Program-made: the position numbers and the translations under genes
Assembly (NCBI GenBank): GCA_964035015.1
Contig: OZ036004.1
Span: 7,589,628-7,653,627 of the forward strand
Direction of reading: 5' to 3'
DNA: 64,000 bases
Origin: Corallium rubrum
Taxonomy: Eukaryota > Cnidaria > Anthozoa > Scleralcyonacea > Coralliidae
The notes under the pieces: model-generated
Databases searched by the model: none
Told to the model about the DNA's origin: nothing
What the model saw: only the letters and a program-made list of their open reading frames with translations
In this document: positions 38,701 through 50,700 of the stretch, one piece after another
Layout of the letters: each line of letters opens with the position of its first letter
Numbering within the stretch: the first letter of the stretch is position 1

Positions 38701-41700
38701 GGGGGGGGAGGGTGTTGGCCATAAATTGCACAGAGGCTGAAGGTTTTCATCCCATTTGAGGCAGCACTTCACTTGTGATAGTAATTTCTAGTATATATAG
38801 TATTTCATTAACAAGAAGTGAAGACACTACTGCTTGTGTTTTAAGTACCCTTTCCTAGTGCTGATTAGTGGATTTTCTCTGGGAGAAGTTAAATTGTCTA
38901 TATTATATACCTGATATAGCTCCCAATCACGATCAATCTGCATCTCAATTTCTGCTGGAAGATTTAAATCTGCATCAACGTAATCCTTTAATAAAAATAC
39001 AAAACAAGAAATATTTTTACTTAACAGTTTGCCAGTGACATGCTCCCCCTTATTGATAGGAATCATAGCATACCTGATTCCAGTCAAAATAGACTCTCTG
39101 AGAAACATGATCTTTTGATTTTAACACTCTGAAGAATTCACAACCTTGGGAGAAAAACAAAATTTATGAACAAAACATGGCTGAAAAGGAAACCACCACC
39201 ACCACCATCACCACAACTGGGACCACTCCCACTAGCACTACTATTGCCACTACCACTATCACTCACTAGCCACCACTACTGCCAATAATGCTACCACTAC
39301 AGTCTACATCTAAGACCACTATCCACCACCACTCCCACTATAACCACTGCCACCATCACCAGTGTAACCACTGCCACCATCACCAGTATAACCACTGCCA
39401 CCATCACCAATATAACCACTGCCACCATCACCAGTATAACCACTGCCACCATCACCAATATAACCACTGCCACCATCACCAGTATAACCACTGCCACCAT
39501 CACCAGTATAACCACTGCCACCATCACCAATATAACCACTGCCACCATCACCAGTATAACCACTGCCACCATCACCAATAATATAACCACTGCCACCATC
39601 ACCAGTATAACCACTGCCACCATCACCAATATAACCACTGCCACCATCACCAGTATAACCACTACCACCATCACCAGTATAACCACTGCCACCACCAGTA
39701 TAACCACTGCCACCATCACCAGTATAACCACTGCCACCACCAGTATAACCACTGCCACCATCACCAGTATAACCACTGCCACCATCACCAGTATAACCAC
39801 TGCCACCATCACCAATATAACCACTGCCACCATCACCAGTATAACCACTGCCACCATCACCAGTATAACCACTGCCACCACCAGTATAACCACTGCCACC
39901 ATCACCAGTATAACCACTACCACCATCACCAATATCACCACTGCCACCATCACCAGTATAACCACCACCCCATCACCAGTATAACCATAGCCACCATCAC
40001 CATTATAACCACCACAACTACTGTATGACTACCACCACCACTACCAGTGCTGCAACAACCACTAAAGCCACCACCACCATGAATGCCACAACCTACTACC
40101 ATGATTACTAGCACAGGCACTAATACCACCAACACCACCACTGCAGTCACTACCACCTACCCATTACCACCACAACCACCACCACCCACACTTGCCACAG
40201 TAATTTTTGGCACACCTACCTGGGTATGGAATGCAACAAAGAGAAAATTCTGCATATCGATTTTCTTTGTCTACTTTCTCTGATGAAGTGACCCTAAAAA
40301 TTATATATAATATAATTGTTACTCAACTCTTTACACTACCCAAGATCAAACTAAGCAGATCACACCACATCACACCCTTGAAGCACCCACCTCATTCCAT
40401 ATTTAACTTTCTTCTTTTCTAGCATCAAGTCAAATATATACTTCACTCTCAAGGCCTTGAGAAGCTGAATATCTTGACTTCGTGATTTATTCAACAAATC
40501 CCATTCACTAAAAACAATATGACTGTAAGTTCACCCATCCTACCTCACAGAAGTATACCACATTTATATGTTACTTAATATATAGTTGAGGGTGGCACAA
40601 GCCATTCATAGTGTCACACTAGTGTAAAGTGTCACAGAAAAAGCACATTGTAAACTTTAAAAAACAAACTCTAAAGGGCATTGGCATTAAAAATGAAGTT
40701 TGTCTAATTTGAAAGGACTCATAAAATTGTAATAGAAGATCCTTTACAACTTTTTCGTATCTTTCTGCATTTTCAAGATATTTCAATTTGTTTGATATGT
40801 AAATGAGATGGTCTCTGACATTAGGAGTGGGGTAAAATATTTTCATACAGAGCAAAATCACTTACATATCTAACATGAAATGTTCAGCATCGCAAGGAGT
40901 TTTTATGTGCACAGTTTCAAATGATTTCGCTGAACAAACTTAAGAGATATAACTGGTTTTGCTACATGTGAAAATATTTTACCCCACACAAACAAATTGA
41001 AATATCTTGAAAACAAAGAGAGATATGAAAAAGTTGCAAAGGATGTTCTATTACAATTCTATGAGTTCTTTCAAATTGGACAAACTTAATTTTTAGCACT
41101 ATTGTCCTTTAAAAAAGTTGGTCACTATCATGTAATTCCCTAGCCTCTGCACAGCCTGAATATACACCTGTATTTCAGTCTGTAAAAACTCACATGATAG
41201 CTTGTCAGATCTGAAAAGTAGATTCTGAGTGAGTTCCTAGAGAACCAATTGTAACTGGAATAAGACAGGGCTTATGATTTGGACAATCAAAATCTACTTC
41301 TCATATCCAAGAAGCTCACTGGGGAGTCAACAAGTTATCCTGTGAGTTTTCAAAGACTGGATTACAGGTGTAAATTCAGGCTGTACACAAGCTAGTAAGT
41401 CCCCCATCATGTCACTCTGTCCCACAGGCATACCAGGTGGGGGCAATTGCCTCCCCCCCCCCCCCCAACATTTTAAAAATGAAAATTTCAGGCACTTTTT
41501 GAAAGAAATTTCGGGTAAATTTGGATAATATTGCTGTTAAATATTCATGAAAAATTATATTTTGAAAAAACTAGTATGTTGAATATGATCTAATTTTTTT
41601 TGCCACCCACCCCAATGTAACTGATTAGGTACACCTATGCTCTGTCCCTAATCAAATAGCATGCTTACTTGTCATTTTCTTGACTTGATGCATCTTCAGG

Positions 41701-44700
41701 GAAAACAGGAGCTACATGTATAGTAAATAAACAACAGAAAATCATAAGGTCAAGATAAAAGTACTGTAGATATACTGTACATTATAAATCAGGTAAAAGC
41801 CACCAGTAGATACACTGTATACTAAATACTGTACTTATAACTTCTGGAGGCAATATCAGTTTTAAGGTAAATATATAAAATAAGTTGAAAGATGTTAAAA
41901 ATTCAAAAATGCCTGATGTAAATTGTCTAAACTACAGTAATCTAAAATGATACAATTATTACAAATCAAAATATTATGATTTGGATAACTAAACAAGATA
42001 CAGGTAGTAGACGTAGTAGTAAAGATAAAATGTATTCTTATCATAACATAACCTAACATAATGTTTGAGAAAGTTGCTCATCTAGGTTAGAGTAGTCTTG
42101 AGAAAGACTCAGTATTAGTGCTGGTAGAGACTGACATTTGGACGGCCTCAGTGGTTGTCATCTTGAGTCAAGTGAAAGGTTGGTTCATTAATGTCACATT
42201 GCAGTATGTCTGTGGTGGGTGTTGCCAGGGAGGTGGGTGTAGTTTGTGGATGGTGCTGTTGGTATTTGTTTATCATTTACTTTATTCATAATCTGTTACC
42301 TTCATACATAGAGTTTTGAAAAAAAACAACATTAGCAATAAATTATATTCCAGATAATATATTAATCTGTATGAACTCACAAGAAAATAGGAAATTTAAT
42401 CCAGATCGCCCAACTATTTCAGCCATACTTGACAAAGTTGCAGAACGACAAATGTTCTATGAAAAAAATATATTATGACACCATTTAATAATTGGTCAAA
42501 CAATTTATAAGTTTTAAATTTCCAGGATTTTCATACAAAATTTTCATAATTTTTGTACGCTCGGCAGACAGGTGCCAAGCGTACAAAAAATCTGAAATTT
42601 TTGTACATTCGGCAGCCAGGTGCCGAGCGTACAAAAAATCTGAAATTTTTGTACGTTCGGCAGCCAGGTGCCGAGCGTACAAAAAATCTGAAACTTTTGT
42701 ACGCTCGGCAGACAGGTGCCAAGCGTACAAAAAATCTGAAATTTTTGTACATTCGGCAGCCAGGTGCCGAGCGTACAAAAAATCTGAAATTTTTGTACGT
42801 TCGGCAGCCAGGTGCCGAGCGTACAAAAAATCTGAAACTTTTGTACGCTCGGCAGACAGGTGCCAAGCGTACAAAAAATCTGAAATTTTCGTACGTTCGG
42901 CAGCCAGGTGCCGAGCGTACAAAAAATCTGAAATTTTTGTACGTTCGGCAGCCAGGTGCCGAGCGTACAAAAAATCTGAAATTTTTGTACGCTCGGCAGT
43001 CAGGTGCCGAGCGTACAAAAAATCTGAAATTTTTGTACATTCAGCAGCCAGGTGCCAAGCGTACAAAAAATCTGAAATTTTTGTACGCTCGGCAGTCAGG
43101 TGCCGAGCGTACAAAAAATCTGAAATTTTTGTAGGCTCGGCAGCCAGCTGCCAAACGTACAAAAAATCTGAAATTGTTGTACGCCCGGCAGTCAGGTGCC
43201 GAGCGTACAAAAAATCTGAAATTTTTGTACGCTCGGCAGTCAGGTGCCGAACGTACAAAAAATCTGAAATTTTTGTACGCTCGGCAGTCAGGTGCCGAGC
43301 GTACCAAAAATCTGAAATTTTTGTACGCTCGGCAGTCAGGTGCTGAGCGTACAAAAAATCTGAAATTTTTGTACGCTCATAAGTCAGGTGCCGAGCGTAC
43401 AAAAAATCTGAAATTTTTGTACATTCAGCAGCCAGGAGCCAAGCGTCCAAAAAATCTGAAATTTTTGTACGATCGGCAGTCAGGTGCCGAGCGTAACAAA
43501 AAATCTGAAATTTTTGTACGCTTGGCAGTCAGGTGCCGAGCGTACAAAAAATCTGAAATTTTTGTACGCTCGGCAGTCAGGTGCCGAGCGTACAAAAAAT
43601 TTGAAATTTTTGTACGCTCGGCAGTCAGGTGCCGAGCATACAAAAAATCTGAAATTTTTGTATGCTCGGCAGCCAGGTGACAATCGTACAAAAAATCTGA
43701 AATTTTTGTACCTGGCGTACAAAAAATCTGAAATTTTTGTAGGCTCGGCAGCCAGCTGCCAAACGTACAAAAAATCTGAAATTGTTGTACGCCCGGCAGT
43801 CAGGTGCCGAGCGTAAAAAAAATCTGAAATTTTTGTACGCTCGGCAGTCAGGTGCCGAACGTACAAAAAATCTGAAATTTTTGTACGCTCGGCAGTCAGG
43901 TGCCGAGCGTACAAAAAATCTGAAATTTTTGTACGCTCGGCAGTCAGGTGCTGAGCGTACAAAAAATCTGAAATTTTTGTACGCTCGTAAGTCAGGTGCC
44001 GAGCGTACAAAAAATCTGAAATTTTTGTACATTCAGCAGCCAGGTGCCAAGCGTCCAAAAAATATGAAATTTTTGTACGCTCGGCAGTCAGGTGCCGAGC
44101 GTACAAAAAATCTGAAATTTTTGTACGATCGGCAGTCAGGTGCCGAGCGTAACAAAAAATCTGAAATTTTTGTACGATCGGCAGTCAGGTGCCGAGCGTA
44201 ACAAAAAATCTGAAATTTTTGTACGCTCGGCAGCCAGGTGCCGAGCGTACAAAAAACCTGAAATTTTTGTACGCTCGGCAGTCAGGTGCCGAGCGTACAA
44301 AAAATTTGAAATTTTTGTCCGCTCGGCAGTCACGTGCCGAGCATACAAAAAATCTGAAATTTTTGTATGCTCGGCAGCCAGGTGACAATCGTACAAAAAA
44401 TCTGAAATTTTTGTACCTGGCGTACAAAAAATCTGAAATTTTTGTAGGCTCGGCAGCCAGCTGCCAAACGTACAAAAAATCTGAAATTGTTGTACGCCCG
44501 GCAGTCAGGTGCCGAGCGTACAAAAAATCTGAAATTTTTGTACGCTCGGCAGTCAGGTGCCGAACGTACAAAAAATCTGAAATTTTTGTACGCTCGGCAG
44601 TCAGGTGCCGAGCGTACAAAAAATCTGAAATTTTTGTACGCTCGGCAGTCAGGTGCTGAGCGTACAAAAAATCTGAAATTTTTGTACGCTCGTAAGTCAG

Positions 44701-47700
44701 GTGCCGAGCGTACAAAAAATCTGAAATTTTTGTACATTCAGCAGCCAGGTGCCAAGCGTCCAAAAAATCTGAAATTTTTGTACGCTCGGCAGTCAGGTGC
44801 CGAGCGTACAAAAAATCTGAAATTTTTGTACGATCGGCAGTCAGGTGCCGAGCGTAACAAAAAATCTGAAATTTTTGTACGATCGGCAGTCAGGTGTCGA
44901 GCGTAACTAAAAATCTGAAATTTTTGTACGCTCGGCAGCCAGGTGCCGAGCGTACAAAAAATCTGAAATTTTTGTACGCTCGGCAGTCAGGTGCCGAGCG
45001 TACAAAAAATCTGAAATTTTTGTACGCTCGGCAGTCAGGTGCCGAGCGTACAAAAAATCTGAAATTTTTGTACGCTCGGCAGTCAGATGCCGAGCGTACA
45101 AAAAATCTGAAATTTTTGTACGATCGGCAGTCAGGTGCCGAGCGTACAAAAAATCTGAAATTTTTGTACGCTCGGCAGTCAGATGCCGAGCGTACAAAAA
45201 TCTGAAATTTTTGTACGCTCGGCAGTCAGGTGCTGAGCGTACAAAAAATCTGAAATTTTTGTACGATCGGCAGTCAGGTGCCGAGCGTACAAAAAATCTG
45301 AAATTTTTGTAAGCTCGGCAGCCAGGTGCCGAGCGTAACAAAAAATCTGAAATTTTTGTAAGCTCGGCAGTCAGGTGCCGAGCGTACAAAAATCTGAAAT
45401 TTTTGTACGCTCGGCAGTCAGATGCCGAGCGTCCAAAAAATCTGAAATTTTTGTACGCTCGGTAGTCAGGTGCCGAGCGTACAAAAAACTTGAAATTTTT
45501 GTACGCTCGGCAGTCAGGTGCCGAGCGTACAAAAAATCTGAAATTTTTGTACGCTCGGCAGTCAGATGCCGAGCGTACAAAAAATCTGAAATTTTTGTAC
45601 GCTCGGCAGTCAGGTGCTGAGCGTACAAAAAATCTGAAATTTTTGTACGATCGGCAGTCAGGTGCCGAGCGTACAAAAAATCTGAAATTTTTGTAAGCTC
45701 GGCAGCCAGGTGCCGAGCGTAACAAAAAATCTGAAATTTTTGTAAGCTCGGCAGTCAGGTGCCGAGCGTACAAAAATCTGAAATTTTTGTACGCTCGGCA
45801 GTCAGATGCCGAGCGTCCAAAAAATCTGAAATTTTTGTACGCTCGGTAGTCAGGTGCCGAGCGTACAAAAACTTGAAATTTTTGTACGCTCGGCAGTCAG
45901 GTGCCGAGCATACAAAAAATCTGAAATTTTTGTATGCTCGGCAGCCAGGTGACAATCGTACAAAAAATCTGAAATTTTTGTACCTGGCGTACAAAAAATC
46001 TGAAATTTTTGTAGGCTCGGCAGCCAGCTGCCAAACGTACAAAAAATCTGAAATTTTTGTACGCCCAGCAGTCAGGTGCCGAGCGTACAAAAAATCTGAA
46101 ATTTTTGTACGATCGGCAGTCAGGTGCCGAGCATACAAAAAACTGAAATTTTTGTACGCTCGGCAGTCAGGTGCTGAGCGTACAAAAAATCTGAAATTTT
46201 TGTACGCTCGGCAGTCAGGTGCCGAGCGTACAAAAAATCTGAAATTTTTGTACATTCAGCAGCCAGGTGCCAAGCGTCCAAAAAATCTGAAATTTTTGTA
46301 CGCTCGGCAGTCAGGTGCCGAGCGTACAAAAAATCTGAAATTTTTGTACGCTCGGCAGTCAGGTGCTGAGCGTACAAAAAATCTGAAATTTTTGTACGCT
46401 CGTAAGTCAGGTGCCGAGCGTACAAAAAATCTGAAATTTTTGTACATTCAGCAGCCAGGTGCCAAGCGTCCAAAAAATCTGAAATTTTTGTACGCTCGGC
46501 AGTCAGGTGCCGAGCGTACAAAAAATCTGAAATTTTTGTACGATCGGCAGTCAGGTGCCGAGCGTAACAAAAAATCTGAAATTTTTGTACGATCGGCAGT
46601 CAGGTGCCGAGCGTAACAAAAAATCTGAAATTTTTGTACGCTTGGCAGTCAGGTGCCGAGCGTACAAAAAATCTGAAATTTTTGTACGCTCGGCAGTCAG
46701 GTGCCGAGCGTACAAAAAATTTGAAATTTTTGTACGCTCGGCAGTCAGGTGCCGAGCATACAAAAAATCTGAAATTTTTGTATGCTCGGCAGCCAGGTGA
46801 CAATCGTACAAAAAATTTGAAATTTTTGTACCTGGCGTACAAAAAATCTGAAATTTTTGTAGGCTCGGCAGCCAGCTGCCAAACGTACAAAAAATCTGAA
46901 ATTGTTGTACGCCCGGCAGTCAGGTGCCGAGCGTACAAAAAATCTGAAATTTTTGTACGCTCGGCAGTCAGGTGCCGAACGTACAAAAAATCTGAAATTT
47001 TTGTACGCTCGGCAGTCAGGTGCCGAGCGTACAAAAAATCTGAAATTTTTGTACGCTCGGCAGTCAGGTGCTGAGCGTACAAAAAATCTGAAATTTTTGT
47101 ACGCTCGTAAGTCAGGTGCCGAGCGTACAAAAATTCTGAAATTTTTGTACATTCAGCAGCCAGGTGCCAAGCGTCCAAAAAATCTGAAATTTTTGTACGC
47201 TCGGCAGTCAGGTGCCGAGCGTACAAAAAATCTGAAATTTTTGTACGCCCAGCAGTCAGGTGCCGAGCGTACAAAAAATCTGAAATTTTTGTACGATCGG
47301 CAGTCAGGTGCCGAGCATACAAAAAACTGAAATTTTTGTACGCTCGGCAGTCAGGTGCTGAGCGTACAAAAAATCTGAAATTTTTGTACGCTCGGCAGTC
47401 AGGTGCCGAGCGTACAAAAAATCTGAAATTTTTGTACATTCAGCAGCCAGGTGCCAAGCGTCCAAAAAATCTGAAATTTTTGTACGCTCGGCAGTCAGGT
47501 GCCGAGCGTACAAAAAATCTGAAATTTTTGTATGCTCGGCAGCCAGGTGACAATCGTACAAAAAATCTGAAATTTTTGTACCTGGCGTACAAAAAATCTG
47601 AAATTTTTGTAGGCTCGGCAGCCAGCTGCCAAACGTACAAAAAATCTGAAATTGTTGTACGCCCGGCAGTCAGGTGCCGAGCGTACAAAAAATCTGAAAT

Positions 47701-50700
47701 TTTTGTACGCTCGGCAGTCAGGTGCCGAACGTACAAAAAATCTGAAATTTTTGTACGCTCGGCAGTCAGGTGCCGAGCGTACAAAAAATCTGAAATTTTT
47801 GTACGCTCGGCAGTCAGGTGCTGAGCGTACAAAAAATCTGAAATTTTTGTACGCTCGTAAGTCAGGTGCCGAGCGTACAAAAAATCTGAAATTTTTGTAC
47901 ATTCAGCAGCCAGGTGCCAAGCGTCCAAAAAATCTGAAATTTTTGTACGCTCGGCAGTCAGGTGCCGAGCGTACAAAAAATCTGAAATTTTTGTACGATC
48001 GGCAGTCAGGTGCCGAGCGTAACAAAAAATCTGAAATTTTTGTACGATCGGCAGTCAGGTGCCGAGCGTAACAAAAAATCTGAAATTTTTGTACGCTTGG
48101 CAGTCAGATGCCGAGCGTACAAAAAATCTGAAATTTTTGTACGCTCGGCAGTCAGGTGCCGAGCGTACAAAAATTTGAAATTTTTGTACGCTCGGCAGTC
48201 AGGTGCCGAGCATACAAAAAATCTGAAATTTTTGTATGCTCGGCAGCCAGGTGACAATCGTACAAAAAATTTGAAATTTTTGTACCTGGCGTACAAAAAA
48301 TCTGAAATTTTTGTAGGCTCGGCAGCCAGCTGCCAAACGTACAAAAAATCTGAAATTGTTGTACGCCCGGCAGTCAGGTGCCGAGCGTACAAAAAATCTG
48401 AAATTTTTGTACGCTCGGCAGTCAGGTGCCGAACGTACAAAAAATCTGAAATTTTTGTACGCTCGGCAGTCAGGTGCCGAGCGTACAAAAAATCTGAAAT
48501 TTTTGTACGCTCGGCAGTCAGGTGCTGAGCGTACAAAAAATCTGAAATTTTTGTACGCTCGTAAGTCAGGTGCCGAGCGTACAAAAATTCTGAAATTTTT
48601 GTACATTCAGCAGCCAGGTGCCAAGCGTCCAAAAAATCTGAAATTTTTGTACGCTCGGCAGTCAGGTGCCGAGCGTACAAAAAATCTGAAATTTTTGTAC
48701 GATCGGCAGTCAGGTGCCGAGCGTAACAAAAAATCTGAAATTTTTGTACGATCGGCAGTCAGGTGTCGAGCGTAACAAAAAATCTGAAATTTTTGTACGC
48801 TCGGCAGCCAGGTGCCGAGCGTACAAAAAATCTGAAATTTTTGTACGCTCGGCAGTCAGGTGCCGAGCGTACAAAAAATCTGAAATTTTTGTACGCTCGG
48901 CAGTCAGGTGCCGAGCGTACAAAAAATCTGAAATTTTTGTACGCTCGGCAGTCAGGTGCCGAGCGTACAAAAAATCTGAAATTTTTGTACGCTCGGCAGT
49001 CAGATGCCGAGCGTACAAAAAATCTGAAATTTTTGTATGCTCGGCAGCCAGGTGACAATCGTACAAAAAATCTGAAATTTTTGTACCTGGCGTACAAAAA
49101 ATCTGAAATTTTTGTAGGCTCGGCAGCCAGCTGCCAAACGTACAAAAAATCTGAAATTTTTGTACGCCCAGCAGTCAGGTGCCGAGCGTACAAAAAATCT
49201 GAAATTTTTGTACGATCGGCGGTCAGGTGCCGAGCATACAAAAAATCTGAAATTTTTGTACATTCAGCAGCCAGGTGCCAAGCGTCCAAAAAATCTGAAA
49301 TTTTTGTACATTCAGCAGCCAGGTGCCAAGCGTCCAAAAAATCTGAAATTTTTGTACGCTCGGCAGTCAGGTGCCGAGCGTACAAAAAATCTGAAATTTT
49401 TGTACGATCGGCAGTCAGGTGCCGAGCGTAACAAAAAATCTGAAATTTTTGTACGATCGGCAGTCAGGTGCCGAGCGTAACAAAAAATCTGAAATTTTTG
49501 TACGCTTGGCAGTCAGGTGTCGAGCGTACAAAAAATCTGAAATTTTTGTACGCTCGGCAGTCAGGTGCCGAGCGTACAAAAAATCTGAAATTTTTGTACG
49601 CTCGGCAGTCAGGTGCCGAGCGTACAAAAAATCTGAAATTTTTGTACGCTCGGCAGTCAGGTGCCGAGCGTACAAAAAATCTGAAATTTTTGTACGCTCG
49701 GCAGTCAGATGCCGAGCGTACAAAAAATCTGAAATTTTTGTATGCTCGGCAGCCAGGTGACAATCGTACAAAAAATCTGAAATTTTTGTACCTGGCGTAC
49801 AAAAAATCTGAAATTTTTGTAGGCTCGGCAGCCAGCTGCCAAACGTACAAAAAATCTGAAATTTTTGTACGCCCAGCAGTCAGGTGCCGAGCGTACAAAA
49901 AATCTGAAATTTTTGTACGATCGGCAGTCAGGTGCCGAGCATACAAAAAATCTGAAATTTTTGTACATTCAGCAGCCAGGTGCCAAGCGTCCAAAAAATC
50001 TGAAATTTTTGTACATTCAGCAGCCAGGTGCCAAGCGTCCAAAAAATCTGAAATTTTTGTACGCTCGGCAGTCAGGTGCCGAGCGTACAAAAAATCTGAA
50101 ATTTTTGTACGATCGGCAGTCAGGTGCCGAGCGTAACAAAAAATCTGAAATTTTTGTACGATCGGCAGTCAGGTGCCGAGCGTAACAAAAAATCTGAAAT
50201 TTTTGTACGCTTGGCAGTCAGGTGTCGAGCGTACAAAAAATCTGAAATTTTTGTACGCTCGGCAGTCAGGTGCCGAGCGTACAAAAAATTTGAAATTTTT
50301 GTACGCTCGGCAGTCAGGTGCCGAGCATACAAAAAATCTGAAATTTTTGTATGCTCGGCAGCCAGGTGACAATCGTACAAAAAATTTGAAATTTTTGTAC
50401 CTGGCGTACAAAAAATCTGAAATTTTTGTAGGCTCGGCAGCCAGCTGCCAAACGTACAAAAAATCTGAAATTGTTGTACGCCCGCCAGTCAGGTGCCGAG
50501 CGTACAAAAAATCTGAAATTTTTGTACGCTCGGCAGTCAGGTGCTGAGCGTACAAAAAATCTGAAATTTTTGTACGCTCGTAAGTCAGGTGCCAAGCGTA
50601 CAAAAAATCTGAAATTTTTGTACATTCAGCAGCCAGGTGCCAAGCGTCCAAAAAATCTGAAATTTTTGTACGCTCGGCAGTCAGGTGCCGAGCGTACAAA

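Noticed and set aside
38006..38731. 241-codon frame rich in Pro, His and Leu
   Set aside because: Shadow of the 19-bp minisatellite; only its last part (38,035-38,098) overlaps the real MTMR14 exon 11.
39288..39968. His/Cys-rich metal-binding-like protein (HCHHHQYN repeats) and Val/Ile-rich minus frame
   Set aside because: Shadow of the 24-bp minisatellite in MTMR14 intron 8; no start context, no constraint.
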